The position numbers and the translations under genes were made by a program. Below, piece after piece: positions 20,776 through 30,334 of a stretch of DNA of 64,000 bases (position 1 is its first letter; every line of letters begins with the position of its first letter). The stretch is from contig NZ_CP023548.1 of assembly GCF_002407205.1 (NCBI RefSeq), positions 644,501-708,500 on the forward strand. Reading direction: 5' to 3'. This DNA comes from Rhodobacter sp. CZR27. Lineage in GTDB: Bacteria; Pseudomonadota; Alphaproteobacteria; Rhodobacterales; Rhodobacteraceae. The notes under the pieces are model-generated. The model was given only the letters and a program-made list of their open reading frames with translations, was not told where the DNA came from and made no database searches.

Positions 20776-22287
20776 TCAGGCATTGCCGTTGCGGCGGGCA
20801 AAGAGCCCCGCATCCTCGGCGGCGCGCCGCAGCGCCATCGCCTTGTTCACCGTCTCCTGATACTCGGCCTCGGGGTCGCTGTCATAGACCACGCCGCCGC
20901 CCGACTGGATGTAGAGCGTTTCGTCCTTCAGGACGGCCGTGCGCAGCGCGATGCAGAAGTCCATCTCGCCGTTCGCCGCGAAATAGCCGACGCCGCCGCC
21001 ATAGACGCCGCGCTTCTCCGGCTCCAGCTCGTCGATGATCTCCATCGCGCGGACCTTCGGCGCGCCGGAGACGGTGCCCGCGGGCAGACCCGCCAGCAGC
21101 GCCGACAGCGCGTCATGGCCCTCCGCGATCTCGCCCACCACGTTCGAGACGATGTGCATGACGTGGCTGTAGCGCTCGATGATGAACTTCTCGGTCGGGC
21201 GCACGGTGCCGATCTTCGCCACGCGGCCCACGTCGTTGCGGCCGAGGTCGAGAAGCATCAGATGCTCGGCCAGTTCCTTCTTGTCGGCGAGCAGGTCCGC
21301 CTCGAGCGCGCGGTCCTCCTCGGGGGTCGCGCCGCGCTTGCGGGTGCCGGCGATCGGGCGGATCGTTACCTGGCCGTCGCGCAGCCGCACGAGGATCTCG
21401 GGGCTCGCCCCGATGACCTGGAAGCCGCCGAAGTTGAAGAAGAACAGGAAGGGCGACGGGTTGGTCTTGCGCAAGCTGCGGTAGAGCGCGAAGGGCGGCA
21501 GCTTGAATTCCTGCGACCAGCGCTGCGACGGGACGACCTGGAAGATGTCGCCGGCGCGGATGTATTCCTTCGCCTTCTCGACAGCGGCCTTGTAACCCTC
21601 GTGCGTGAAGTTCGACCGCATCTCGCCCACGGTGGCCACCTCGCCGAAGTCCCGTTGCGCGGGCGGCGCACGGTCGAGGTCGCGCAGCGCGTCCATCACC
21701 CGCTCCGCGGCCTGCGCGTAGGCGGCCCGTGCCGAGAGGCCGGAGGAGACCCAGGCGGGTGCGACCACCGTCACCTCGCCCTTCACGCCATCGAGCACCG
21801 CCACGACCGAGGGCCGCATCAGCACCGCGTCGGGCAGGCCGAGCGGATCGGGGTTCACGTCCGGCAGATGCTCCACGAGCCGGATCGTGTCGTAGCCGAG
21901 GTAGCCGAACAGGCCCGCCGCGATCGGCGGTAGGTCGGCCGGCATCTCGATCCGGCTTTCCGCGATCAGCGCGCGCAGCGTGTCGAGCGGATGCCCCTCG
22001 AGCGGCTGGAACGCAAGCCGGTCGAAGCGCGCCTCGCGGTTGATCCGGCTTTCCTGCCCGTGGCACTGCCAGATCAGGTCGGGCTTCATGCCCACGACCG
22101 AGTAGCGCCCGCGCACCTCACCGCCGGTCACCGACTCGAGCATGAAGGTGTCGGTCCGCGCCTCGGCCAGCTTCAGCATCAGCGACACGGGCGTGTCGAG
22201 ATCCGCGGTCAGCCGGGCATAGACCAGCTGGTTCTGCCCGGCATTCCAGCCGCGCTCGAAGGAGTCGAAGGTCGTCACGAGCGGCAC
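20776..22287 (-). CDS. trpE: Anthranilate synthase component I
   Basis: Converts chorismate to anthranilate with ammonia from TrpG. The 503-residue chorismate-binding enzyme shows the N-terminal regulatory part with the LLES-type feedback element (DTFMLESVTGGEVRGRYSVVG), then FQVVPSQRWSQEF, SPEILVRLRDGQVTIRPIAGTRKRG, GRNDVGRVAKIG, and the C-terminal DELEPEKRGVYGGGVGYF. The start lies nine bases after the ppiD stop, so it probably shares the ppiD transcript; no tryptophan-rich leader is visible there. It is separated from trpGDC by the oppositely oriented deacetylase-like gene. Confidence 0.97.
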   Translation of the reverse strand: MPLVTTFDSFERGWNAGQNQLVYARLTADLDTPVSLMLKLAEARTDTFMLESVTGGEVRGRYSVVGMKPDLIWQCHGQESRINREARFDRLAFQPLEGHPLDTLRALIAESRIEMPADLPPIAAGLFGYLGYDTIRLVEHLPDVNPDPLGLPDAVLMRPSVVAVLDGVKGEVTVVAPAWVSSGLSARAAYAQAAERVMDALRDLDRAPPAQRDFGEVATVGEMRSNFTHEGYKAAVEKAKEYIRAGDIFQVVPSQRWSQEFKLPPFALYRSLRKTNPSPFLFFFNFGGFQVIGASPEILVRLRDGQVTIRPIAGTRKRGATPEEDRALEADLLADKKELAEHLMLLDLGRNDVGRVAKIGTVRPTEKFIIERYSHVMHIVSNVVGEIAEGHDALSALLAGLPAGTVSGAPKVRAMEIIDELEPEKRGVYGGGVGYFAANGEMDFCIALRTAVLKDETLYIQSGGGVVYDSDPEAEYQETVNKAMALRRAAEDAGLFARRNGNA

Positions 22288-22296
22288 GGGGGCACC

Positions 22297-24162
22297 TTAC
22301 TGGAACTGGGCATGAACGGCGGAGATCGCGGAGGCGTCGAGCGTGATCCCGGCCTCCTGCATCAGGGCGTTCGAGTAGAGCGCCAGCGCGTCCTGCGCCA
22401 GCGCCTGCTCGATCTGCGCCGAAAGCGAGGCCTTCAGCGCCGTGGCCGCCTCGTCGTCGGTCGGCGCGGGCTGGATCGCGTCGAGACGCAGGATACCGGC
22501 GAAACCCTCGCCCTCGACGGTCCGGATCTCGCCCGCCCCGATCTCGAAGGCGGTGGGCACGAGGGTGGGGGGCACGTTCTCGACGAAGCCGTCGCGGGTC
22601 AGCGGGCCCAGCTCCTCGATGGTGCCGAAGCTGGCGAGATCCGCCCCGCCCTTGACCGCCTCGGCGATCTCGGCGGCGCGGGCCGACAGCGCCTTGGCCA
22701 GCGCGTCGGCGCGCACGGCCTCGGCCACCTCGTCGCGCACCTCCTCGAACGGTTTCAGCGCGGGCGGCACCACTTCGTCCAGACGCAGCGCCACGAGGCC
22801 GCCATCGGCCAGCATCACCGTCTCGGGGAAATCGTCCTGCTGCAGCTTGTCGGCCGCATCGCGGAAGGCCTGATGGCCGGCGATGTCGGAGTCGATGCCG
22901 GGCGCGTAATCCACCGTCGCCACCGTCATGCCGGCTTCCTTGCCCAGCTCCTCGATGGTCGCGCCGGCGGCAAGCAGGTCGTCGATCTCCTCGCGCCGGC
23001 TGGCGATCGCGCGGCCGGCGGCGTCCTGCTGGTATTCGGCCAGCAGGTCCTCGCGGGCCTCCTCGAACGGGGTTTCCTGCGCGGCGATCACGCCGTTCAT
23101 GCGGAAGAGCGCGGGGCCGAGGTCGGTCTCGACCGGGCCGGCGATGCCCGGCTCGGCCAGCGCGAAGACCGCATCCGCGGCCGCGCCCAGATCCTCGCGC
23201 GAGGCGTCGCCGAGGTCGATGTCGGACAGTTCCAGCCCGCGTTCGGCCACGATGTCCTCGAAGGCGGTTCCGGCGTCGATGCGCTTGCGGGCTTCCGCGG
23301 CGGCCTCGGGTGTCGGGAAGACCAGCCGCTCGACCAGTCGGCGCTCGGGCTGGACATATTCGGCGCGGCGCTCGTCATAGACCCGGCGCAGTTCCGCCTC
23401 GTCCACCGGCAGCGTGGGGGCGACCTGTTCCGGCAGCAGCGCGGCATAGGTGATGCGCTTGATCTCGGGCGCGGTGAAGTCCGCCGGATGCGCGGCATGC
23501 CACGCCTTCAGCGCGTCCTCGGCGGGCGCGGGCAGCGGCGCGGACAGGTTGGCCTCGGTCAGGCGCAACAGGCTGAAGCTGCGCCGCTCGGCAATGTAGG
23601 CGTGGAGCCGGTCCGTCATCGCCTGCGGCGCCACGAAGCCGCCCGCCACCGCGCCCTGCAGCAGCGAGCGGGTCATGTCCTCGCGCAGGCCGGTCTCGAA
23701 CTCCGGCTCGGACAGGTTGTTCTGGCGCAGCACCATCCGGTAAGTCTCGCGGTCGAACTTGCCGGCGGGGCCGTGGAAGGCGTCCACGCCGGTGATCTCG
23801 CGCGCCACCCGCTCGTCTCCCACCGAAAGGCCGATGTGGTCGGCCTCGTTGGCCAGCGCGGCCTCGGCCACCAGCCGCTGGCGCACCTGCGCATCGAGGC
23901 CAAGCGCCTGCGCCTGTTCCAGCGTGACCGTCTGCTTGATCTGGGCCCCGAAGGCGCGCAGCTCCTGCTGCAGCGCGCGGGCATAGGCGGCCGTGGTGAT
24001 GTCGCGGTCGCCGACGCTGCCGATGCGGGACATGCCGCCGCCGAAGTTGGTCACGCCGAAGCCGCCCAGGCCGACGGCCATCAAGCCGACGAGACCCCAG
24101 AAAACGATCTGCGTCCCCTTCTTCTTCGGCTTGTGGTGCTCGATCGTCGTCAGTCGTGACAT
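22297..24162 (-). CDS. ppiD: PpiD/SurA-type peptidylprolyl isomerase, membrane anchored
   Basis: The 621-residue protein starts MSRLTTIEHHKPKKKG, then one membrane helix (TQIVFWGLVGLMAVGLGGFGVTNFGGG), giving a periplasmic body. The SurA_N-like chaperone part covers about residues 50-210 and a parvulin-like region about 255-370 (ERRLVERLVFPTPEAAAEARKRI and LFRMNGVIAAQETPFEEAREDLL); the parvulin core is weak, as usual in PpiD, and may be catalytically inactive. PpiD sits at the Sec translocon exit and assists folding of secreted proteins. The ATG at 24162 sets the basic residues just before the membrane helix; the longer frame upstream is not supported. It heads the ppiD-trpE pair. Confidence 0.9.
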   Translation of the reverse strand: MSRLTTIEHHKPKKKGTQIVFWGLVGLMAVGLGGFGVTNFGGGMSRIGSVGDRDITTAAYARALQQELRAFGAQIKQTVTLEQAQALGLDAQVRQRLVAEAALANEADHIGLSVGDERVAREITGVDAFHGPAGKFDRETYRMVLRQNNLSEPEFETGLREDMTRSLLQGAVAGGFVAPQAMTDRLHAYIAERRSFSLLRLTEANLSAPLPAPAEDALKAWHAAHPADFTAPEIKRITYAALLPEQVAPTLPVDEAELRRVYDERRAEYVQPERRLVERLVFPTPEAAAEARKRIDAGTAFEDIVAERGLELSDIDLGDASREDLGAAADAVFALAEPGIAGPVETDLGPALFRMNGVIAAQETPFEEAREDLLAEYQQDAAGRAIASRREEIDDLLAAGATIEELGKEAGMTVATVDYAPGIDSDIAGHQAFRDAADKLQQDDFPETVMLADGGLVALRLDEVVPPALKPFEEVRDEVAEAVRADALAKALSARAAEIAEAVKGGADLASFGTIEELGPLTRDGFVENVPPTLVPTAFEIGAGEIRTVEGEGFAGILRLDAIQPAPTDDEAATALKASLSAQIEQALAQDALALYSNALMQEAGITLDASAISAVHAQFQ

Positions 24163-24506
24163 GGCATGGCTTCCGGTTCGGGGCGGTTGCGAATGTCTAG
24201 GGCCTAGGCGGCGCCGGGGCAAGACGCAGAGGGCCGCAGCGAGGCGTGGCCGCTGGGGGCGACCGCAGGATGTGCATGAGCGACATGACCGCCGGCTGCC
24301 GCAGCGGGGCGCGGCCGCGGGGTCCGGCGCGGCCACTGGAGGACGGTCGGCGCCGGTGTCAGCCCTGCGCGCGGCCTGTCCGGCCCGGACCCGCCGAGGG
24401 CTTGTCCCGATCCGCCCGAAGGCGGTTGGCTGCCGGTTTCCGGCGCGATGCTTGCCGCTGCGGGAGGGCGCCGCTAGTCTTTCCTGAACCCTGAGCGGAG
24501 GTGGCT
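24163..24506. other. Intergenic region between divergent ppiD and AsmA-like genes
   Basis: 344 bases without a credible gene; short frames here are Arg/Gly-rich and have no recognisable content. It must hold two divergent promoters, but no convincing -35/-10 pair was found. An inverted repeat CTAGG-G-CCTAG is at 24197-24207. Confidence 0.5.
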
Positions 24507-26486
24507 ATGCGCTGGGTGATCCGTCTGGCGGGTGTGGTTCTGGGGCTCGTGGCCCTTTTCCTTGTCGCGCTGGTGCTGGTCCCGCGCGAGCGGGTGGCGC
24601 AGCTTGCGGCCGAGCAGTTCGAAGCCTCGACCGGGCGCGCGCTGACCATCTCGGGCGAGGTGAGGCCCTCGGTCTGGCCGCGGCTCGGCGTGCGGACGGG
24701 GCCGGTGACCATCGCCAATGCGCCGTGGTCCGACGAGGGGCCGATGCTCGAGGCGGCCGCGCTCGAGATCGGCCTTGATACCGTGGCGCTGATGACCGGC
24801 GCGTGGCGTATCAGCCGGATCGCGCTGGAGGCGCCGGTGATCCGCCTCGAACGCTCGCCCGAGGGGCAGGCGAACTGGGACCTCGCGCCGCCGGCGGCGG
24901 CGCCTGCGGGCAAAGGCGAGGCGACCCCGGCCCCCTCGGCGGGCGGCGGGCTGAGCCGGTTCGCGCTGGACGAGGGCGTGATCCACGGCGGCCGCGTCGT
25001 GTGGCGCGACGGCAGGTCCGGCGCATCCGCCGACATCACCGCGCTCGAGGCGCAGGTGAGCCTTCCCGAGCCGGGCGGCCCGGCCGACCTCACGGTTGCG
25101 GGTCAGGCGAACGGCCGCGCCTTCGCCGCCGAGGGAACGGTGCAGGAGGGCGCGTCCTTCCTGTCGGGCCGCGTGGTGCCGCTGCGGTTGTCGCTGGTCT
25201 CGGGCGATGCGCGGGTCGCCTTCGACGGACAGCTTGGCACCGCCCCCGCGATGGCCGAGGGCCGCATCGATGCGGCGCTGGGTGATCTTGCGGATCTGAT
25301 GGCGCTGGTCGGCCAGCCCCGGCCGGACCTGCCGCAGGGCCTCGGCCGGGAGGAGGTCGGCATCGCGGGGCGCTTCACGCTGGCCGATGGCGGCACCATC
25401 CACCTGCGCGAGGGGCAGGTGAGCCTCGACGGCAACCGGCTGGCGGTCGAGGCCGACCTGACGCCGGGCGAGGCGCGCCCGCGGCTCGAGGCGAACCTGC
25501 GCGCCGAAGCGCTGGACCTGTCCCGGACGGGCGGCTCCGGAGAGGAGGGGGCGGGCCCTGCCGGTGCGGCCGACAGCCCGCAGGGCTGGTCGAAGCGGAA
25601 GATCGACGCCAGCGCGCTCGGCGAGCTTGACGCCCGGATCGCGCTGGCCGCGGGCAGCATCGACCTTGGCCGGATCCGCCTTGGCGCGACGAAGGCGATC
25701 GTCTCGCTCGACCGGGGGCGCGCGGTCGCCGATCTGCGCGAGGCGGCGGCCTATGGCGGCAGTCTCGCGGGGCAGGTGGTGGTCAATGCACGCAACGGCC
25801 TGTCGCTGGGGGCCGATCTGGCGCTGAAGGGGCTCGCGACCGAGCCACTGCTGGCCGATCTGGCGGGCTTCGACCGGCTGGCGACGCGGGGAGACGTGAC
25901 GCTGAAGCTGCTCGGCTCGGGCACGAGCGCGGAGGCGCTGGCGCGGAGCCTTTCGGGCGAGGGTTCGGTGGCCTTCGGCAAGGGCGAGATGCGCGGGCTT
26001 GACCTTGCCGGCATGGTGCGGACGCTGGACGCGGGCTATGTCGGCGAGGGGAAGAAGACCATCTTCGACCGGCTGACCGCCAGCTTCTCCATCGAAAACG
26101 GCGTGCTGCGCAACGAGGATCTGGTGCTGGCCGCGCCACTGCTGCGTGCGACCGGAGCGGGCCGGCTGGAAATCGGCGCACGGACCGTCGACTATCGCTT
26201 CCTGCCGCGGCTTCTGCCGCGCGAGGACGGGACGGGCGGGGTCAGCGTGCCGGTGCTGGTCACCGGCCCCTGGGCAAAGCCGTCCTACCGTCTCGACATG
26301 GAGGCCCTTGTGCGCCAGCCCGTCGAGCGCGAGATGAAGCAGCGTCTGGAAGAGGAGGCCGCCGAGCGGCTGGGCGTCGTCTTGGGCGAGGGCGAGAGTC
26401 TGGAGGACGCCGCCAAGCGCCGCGCCCGCGAGGCGCTGGAGGACGAGGCCGGCCGCGCGCTGAACCGCCTGCTGGGCGGGGACTGA
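24507..26486 (+). CDS. AsmA family protein
   Basis: The 659-residue protein starts MRWVIRLAGVVLGLVALFLVALVLV, a single N-terminal membrane anchor, with a long periplasmic beta-rich body. The N-terminal AsmA region includes the typical sequence PRERVAQLAAEQFEASTGRALTISGEVRPSVWPRLGVRTGPVTIANAPWS, cut here only to show the pattern of a TamB/AsmA chorein-like groove; the C-terminal AsmA_2 region (about residues 430-600) includes GKGEMRGLDLAGMVRTLD. AsmA-like proteins bridge the envelope and are thought to move phospholipids. ATG 24507 is preferred over GTG 24501 because GGAGG at 24497-24501 is correctly spaced for it. It is convergent with gcrA. Confidence 0.88.
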   Translation: MRWVIRLAGVVLGLVALFLVALVLVPRERVAQLAAEQFEASTGRALTISGEVRPSVWPRLGVRTGPVTIANAPWSDEGPMLEAAALEIGLDTVALMTGAWRISRIALEAPVIRLERSPEGQANWDLAPPAAAPAGKGEATPAPSAGGGLSRFALDEGVIHGGRVVWRDGRSGASADITALEAQVSLPEPGGPADLTVAGQANGRAFAAEGTVQEGASFLSGRVVPLRLSLVSGDARVAFDGQLGTAPAMAEGRIDAALGDLADLMALVGQPRPDLPQGLGREEVGIAGRFTLADGGTIHLREGQVSLDGNRLAVEADLTPGEARPRLEANLRAEALDLSRTGGSGEEGAGPAGAADSPQGWSKRKIDASALGELDARIALAAGSIDLGRIRLGATKAIVSLDRGRAVADLREAAAYGGSLAGQVVVNARNGLSLGADLALKGLATEPLLADLAGFDRLATRGDVTLKLLGSGTSAEALARSLSGEGSVAFGKGEMRGLDLAGMVRTLDAGYVGEGKKTIFDRLTASFSIENGVLRNEDLVLAAPLLRATGAGRLEIGARTVDYRFLPRLLPREDGTGGVSVPVLVTGPWAKPSYRLDMEALVRQPVEREMKQRLEEEAAERLGVVLGEGESLEDAAKRRAREALEDEAGRALNRLLGGD

Positions 26487-26538
26487 TCGTCGCCGCCGCC
26501 GCAAGGTCCGGCCGCCCATGCCCCCGAAGGTCATGGAA

Positions 26539-26566
26539 AAGGGCGCCCCTTTGACCGGGCGCCCTT
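26539..26566 (-). terminator. Terminator of gcrA (also between convergent AsmA-like gene)
   Basis: A 10-bp perfect stem AAGGGCGCCC/GGGCGCCCTT with an 8-base loop; on the minus strand it is followed by TT and lies 22 bases after the gcrA stop. It may work in both directions. Confidence 0.75.
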
Positions 26567-26588
26567 GAGTATTCCCGATGACGAAGCG

Positions 26589-27206
26589 TCAGCGACGACG
26601 GTCGCGGCGCGCGCTCATCGGCTGGAAGGCCACGCCGACATGCGCCTCGCAATAGGGCTTGCCGGCCGAGGAGGGCAGCCCGCAGAACCAGAAGTCGTCG
26701 GTGGCAGGGTCGCCGATCGGCCATTTGCAGGTGCGCTCGGTCAGTTCCATCAGCGTCAGGCGACGGGCGCGCTTCTCGACCTCGCGCACCGAGGCGAGGG
26801 CCTCGGGGCTGATCTCGTTGGCCGAGGGCTGCGGCGGCAGCGGCTGGCCGGCCGGCACGACCGGCTTCCTGAGCGGCACGGCCGCAACCGGCGCCGAGGG
26901 GGCAGGTGCGGGACGTTCGGGCGCGGGGCGCGGATCGGCGGCTCGCGGCGGATCGGCCGGGCGTACCGGTTCGGGCCGGGCGGCTGCGGCGGGGGCGGCT
27001 GCCGGGGCGACCGGCGGCGGCAGGTCCTCCTCGATCTCGTCGCGTCCGCCGTTGCCGCCCACGCGGTTCGACAGGCCCAGGCGATGCACCTTGCCGATCA
27101 CCGCATTGCGCGTGACGCCGCCGAGTTCCTTGGCGATCTGGCTGGCGCTCTGGCCCTCGGCCCACATTCGCTTCAGGGTCTCGACGCGTTCGTCGGTCCA
27201 GGACAT
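26589..27206 (-). CDS. gcrA: GcrA-type cell cycle regulator
   Basis: GcrA is an alphaproteobacterial cofactor that binds RNA polymerase sigma-70 and GANTC-methylated promoters to drive cell-cycle genes. The 205-residue protein has the defining N-terminal helix-turn-helix (MSWTDERVETLKRMWAEGQSASQIAKEL then GVTRNAVIGKVHRLGL, residues 1-45), a long Pro/Ala linker (about 55-135) and the C-terminal sigma-interacting part with RTCKWPIGDP and FWFCGLP...PYCEAH, whose cysteines could bind a metal. A terminator follows. Upstream is a long shared region with argD. Confidence 0.96.
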   Translation of the reverse strand: MSWTDERVETLKRMWAEGQSASQIAKELGGVTRNAVIGKVHRLGLSNRVGGNGGRDEIEEDLPPPVAPAAAPAAAARPEPVRPADPPRAADPRPAPERPAPAPSAPVAAVPLRKPVVPAGQPLPPQPSANEISPEALASVREVEKRARRLTLMELTERTCKWPIGDPATDDFWFCGLPSSAGKPYCEAHVGVAFQPMSARRDRRR

Positions 27207-27682
27207 GCCGCAACTCCGCTTGAGGGTGGCCCCGACGCAGGCGCCGGGCTTCCGCCGTTCCCCGCTTGGTGCGGGGGAGGCAGCGAGATTTACACGCGCC
27301 CCGGCCGCGTTTCAAGTCGCCCCGGTGCCGCGCGACCGGAATCGCCGCGGCACGGGCGCCTGCCGGTGGTCCGACGACGCACGCCCCCGAGGGGGCGCCC
27401 ATCGGCCGCGCAGGTCCGGGCCGCTGAAGGATGCCAAGGATGCGCGACCCGCGCAACCGATACGGGACAACACTGCCCCGCGTGGTGAAAGCGCATGGAC
27501 AGGGGCGCCTGACTGCGCTAACCACGTCACCATGACATGCCGGAGCCGCCTTCTCTCCTCCCGACGCCGACGCGCCTGAGCGTCGGTCCGCGCCTGCGCG
27601 GCTGTCACCCTTTCCCGACACATCACGTTGACTTGGGGCGCCTCCTCTGGCACCCCTGTGGCTTTCCAAGGGACCCCTGCCG
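27207..27682. other. Intergenic region between divergent gcrA and argD
   Basis: 476 bases with no supported gene; an open frame runs through it on the plus strand but is Arg-rich and resembles no protein. One GAATC (a GANTC methylation site) lies at 27339-27343, and a TTGACT at 27628-27633 could be a -35 of argD, although no good -10 follows at 16-18 bases. Confidence 0.5.
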
Positions 27683-28864
27683 ATGATTTCCGCTGTCCTG
27701 CCGACCTACAACCGCGCGCCGCTTGCCTTCATCGCAGGCGAAGGCTCCTGGCTTGTCGCCGAGGACGGCACCCGATACCTCGACCTCGGCGCGGGCATCG
27801 CGGTCAACGCGCTGGGCCATGCCAACCCCGAGCTCGTCCGGGTGCTGTCGGAACAGGCCGGCAAGCTCTGGCATGTCTCGAACCTCTACCGCATCCCCGA
27901 GCAGGAACGGCTGGCCGAACGCCTCGTCGAGGCGACCTTCGCCGATACCGTCTTCTTCACCAATTCGGGCACGGAGGCTGCGGAACTGGCGATCAAGATG
28001 GTGCGGAAATACTGGTCCGGGAAGGGCCAGCCGGACCGGATCGAGATCCTCTGCTTCGAGGGCGCCTTCCACGGCCGCTCGACTGGCGCCATCGCCGCGG
28101 CGGGGTCCGAGAAGATGGTCAAGGGCTTCGGCCCGCTGATGCCCGGCTTCCGCCACCTGCCGTTTGGCGACCACGAGGCGCTGAGGGCCGCGATCTCGGA
28201 CCGCACCGCGGCCGTGATGATCGAGCCGATCCAGGGCGAGGGCGGCATCCGCGTCCTGCCCGACGTCTGCCTCAAGGGCCTGCGCGATGCCTGCGACTCC
28301 GTCGGCGCGCTGCTGATCTTCGATGAGGTGCAGTGCGGCATGGGGCGGACCGGCAAGCTCTTCGCCCACGAATGGGCGGGGGTGGAGCCTGACATCATGA
28401 TGGTGGCGAAGGGCATTGGCGGCGGCTTTCCGATCGGCGCGGTACTCGCGACCGGGCGGGCGGCGGCGGAAATGGTGGTGGGCACCCACGGCTCGACCTA
28501 TGGCGGGAACCCCTTGGGCTGTGCGGTGGCGGCGAAGGTGATGGAGATCGTGGCCGACGACGCCTTCCTGTCCGAGGTGGGCCGCAAGGCCGCGCTGTTC
28601 CGCCAGAAGCTCGAGGGGCTCGTGGCCTCCCATCCCGAGGTGTTCGAGGAGGTCCGGGGCCTGGGGCTCATGCTCGGCCTGCGCTGCCGGGTTCCGAATG
28701 TCGACGTTGTGCAGGCGGCCTATGGGCAGCACCTGCTGACGGTGCCGGCCGCCGACAACGTGCTGCGGCTGCTGCCGGCGCTGAACATCCCAGACGAGGA
28801 CATCGCCGAGGCCGTGGCGCGGCTCGACCGGGCGGCAGGGGCACTGGAACGCGATGCGGCCTGA
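27683..28864 (+). CDS. argD: Acetylornithine aminotransferase (ArgD)
   Basis: This class III PLP aminotransferase makes N-acetylornithine from its semialdehyde in arginine synthesis and may also serve succinyldiaminopimelate. The 393-residue product shows FFTNSGTEAAELAIKMVRKY, FHGRSTGAIAAAGS, IEPIQGEGGIRVL, LLIFDEVQCGMGRTGKLFAHE with the PLP aspartate, and the Schiff-base lysine in MMVAKGIGGGFPIGA, then GSTYGGNPLGCAV. The neighbour argF, 136 bases downstream in the same direction, supports an arginine role over other class III transaminases. Confidence 0.95.
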   Translation: MISAVLPTYNRAPLAFIAGEGSWLVAEDGTRYLDLGAGIAVNALGHANPELVRVLSEQAGKLWHVSNLYRIPEQERLAERLVEATFADTVFFTNSGTEAAELAIKMVRKYWSGKGQPDRIEILCFEGAFHGRSTGAIAAAGSEKMVKGFGPLMPGFRHLPFGDHEALRAAISDRTAAVMIEPIQGEGGIRVLPDVCLKGLRDACDSVGALLIFDEVQCGMGRTGKLFAHEWAGVEPDIMMVAKGIGGGFPIGAVLATGRAAAEMVVGTHGSTYGGNPLGCAVAAKVMEIVADDAFLSEVGRKAALFRQKLEGLVASHPEVFEEVRGLGLMLGLRCRVPNVDVVQAAYGQHLLTVPAADNVLRLLPALNIPDEDIAEAVARLDRAAGALERDAA

Positions 28865-29000
28865 GAGGCGCCGGCTGCCGCACCGCCGCCGACGAGGAGC
28901 CGCCACCGCCGCTTCCTTCAGGTGAACATCATCCGGTCGTGACGGCGCCAGGGTGCGCCCGGGGCGCAGATGCCCCCGACCGGCAGCAAGGGCCGAACCA

Positions 29001-29927
29001 GTGAATCATTTCCTCGATATCCACAAGACGGACGCCGCCGAACTGCGGCAGATGATCGACAACGCGCATGCCATGAAGGCTGCGCGCAACGGCCGTCCGA
29101 AGGGCGAACTGGACGATGACCAGCCGCTCGCCGGCCGCATGGTCGCGCTGATCTTCGAAAAGCCCTCGACCCGCACCCGCGTCTCGTTCGACGTGGGCGT
29201 GAGGCAGATGGGCGGGCAGACCATGGTGCTCTCGGGCAAGGAGATGCAGCTCGGCCATGGCGAGACCATCGCCGACACCGCCCGCGTGCTGTCGCGCTAC
29301 GTGGACCTGATCATGATCCGCACCTTCGAGGAGGCGACGCTTCTGGAGATGGCCGAGCATGCGACGGTGCCGGTCATCAACGGGCTGACGAACCGCACCC
29401 ATCCCTGCCAGATCATGGCCGACGTGATGACCTACGAGGAGCATCGCGGTGCCATCGCGGGCCGCAAGGTGGTCTGGGCCGGCGACGGCAACAACGTCTG
29501 CGCCTCGCTGATCCATGCGGCGGGACAGTTCGGCTTCGACTTCACCTTCACCGGCCCGCCCACGCTGGAGCCCGAGGCCGAGTTCATGGGCTATGCCCGC
29601 GAGAAGGGCCGCCGCGTGACCATCGAGCGCGATCCCGCCCGCGCCGTGGAGGGGGCGGACCTGGTGGTGACCGACACCTGGGTCTCGATGCACGATCCGC
29701 AATCCGCGCGCGAGCGGCGGCACAACCAGCTCAGGCCCTATCAGGTGAACGAGGCGCTGATGGCGCGGGCGAAGCCCGACGCGCTGTTCATGCACTGCCT
29801 GCCGGCGCACCGCGACGACGAGGTGACGAGCGCCGTCATGGACGGCCCGCATTCGGTCGTGTTCGACGAGGCCGAGAACCGGCTGCACGCACAGAAGGCC
29901 GTGATGCGCTGGTGCCTCGGCCTGTAA
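29001..29927 (+). CDS. argF: Ornithine carbamoyltransferase
   Basis: Forms citrulline from ornithine and carbamoyl phosphate. The 308-residue product has the carbamoyl-phosphate-binding motif [14 protein letters not shown], the HPCQIMAD motif, and the ornithine-binding FMHCLPAHR loop. GTG at 29001 ([15 protein letters not shown]) is chosen because similarity begins there; an upstream in-frame start at 28953 would add a Pro/Arg-rich extension with no family counterpart. It is probably in one operon with argD. Confidence 0.96.
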   Translation: MNHFLDIHKTDAAELRQMIDNAHAMKAARNGRPKGELDDDQPLAGRMVALIFEKPSTRTRVSFDVGVRQMGGQTMVLSGKEMQLGHGETIADTARVLSRYVDLIMIRTFEEATLLEMAEHATVPVINGLTNRTHPCQIMADVMTYEEHRGAIAGRKVVWAGDGNNVCASLIHAAGQFGFDFTFTGPPTLEPEAEFMGYAREKGRRVTIERDPARAVEGADLVVTDTWVSMHDPQSARERRHNQLRPYQVNEALMARAKPDALFMHCLPAHRDDEVTSAVMDGPHSVVFDEAENRLHAQKAVMRWCLGL

Positions 29928-29955
29928 GCCCTGCGGGACGGTTGGCCGGGGCCGG

Positions 29956-30159
29956 TCAGGCGTCCTGCTCGCTGGGGTCCTTCAGGCGGCAGCTCCAGCG
30001 GGCGACCCGGTATCTGGGATGCTCGACGACCCATTTCGCGAGTTCGGGCTGAGCCCCCATGAGGCAGGACATGGGGGTCAGGTCGGAGTAGTAGAGGCTG
30101 CGTTCTTCGCAGGCATCGGGCATGGCGCTCAGGCACGCCAGGAAGGCAAGTTCGATCAT
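29956..30159 (-). CDS. Small conserved protein of unknown function
   Basis: 67 residues, MIELAFLACLSAMPDACEERSL and so on, with four cysteines (residues 9, 17, 32, 57) and an N-terminal hydrophobic stretch that could be a weak signal. I recognise the pattern (LACLS...CEER...CL.GAQP.LA.W...HP.YRVARWSCR) as a small protein common in Rhodobacterales, with no known role. The spaced cysteines suggest a disulfide-bonded periplasmic protein. It converges on argF, with 28 bases between the stop codons. Confidence 0.65.
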   Translation of the reverse strand: MIELAFLACLSAMPDACEERSLYYSDLTPMSCLMGAQPELAKWVVEHPRYRVARWSCRLKDPSEQDA

Positions 30160-30334
30160 TGTCGACCTCTTCGACGGTGGCGAGGTCCTCCCTGAGCACC
30201 GCTGATACCGTGTGAGCCTGAACCAACCTAAACCGCGCAGTGCGTCGCGAGGGCATGAAACGGGATTTCGGCGGACAACGTGCAGCGGCAGATCCTGTTG
30301 CCGAAGATTTTTGCAGAGTGGGAAATTCCGCCGA

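Noticed and set aside
24246..24494. 82-residue plus-strand frame between ppiD and the AsmA-like gene
   Set aside because: Composition is Arg/Gly/Pro-rich with no recognisable pattern and it ends right at the start of the AsmA-like gene; typical spurious frame of GC-rich DNA.
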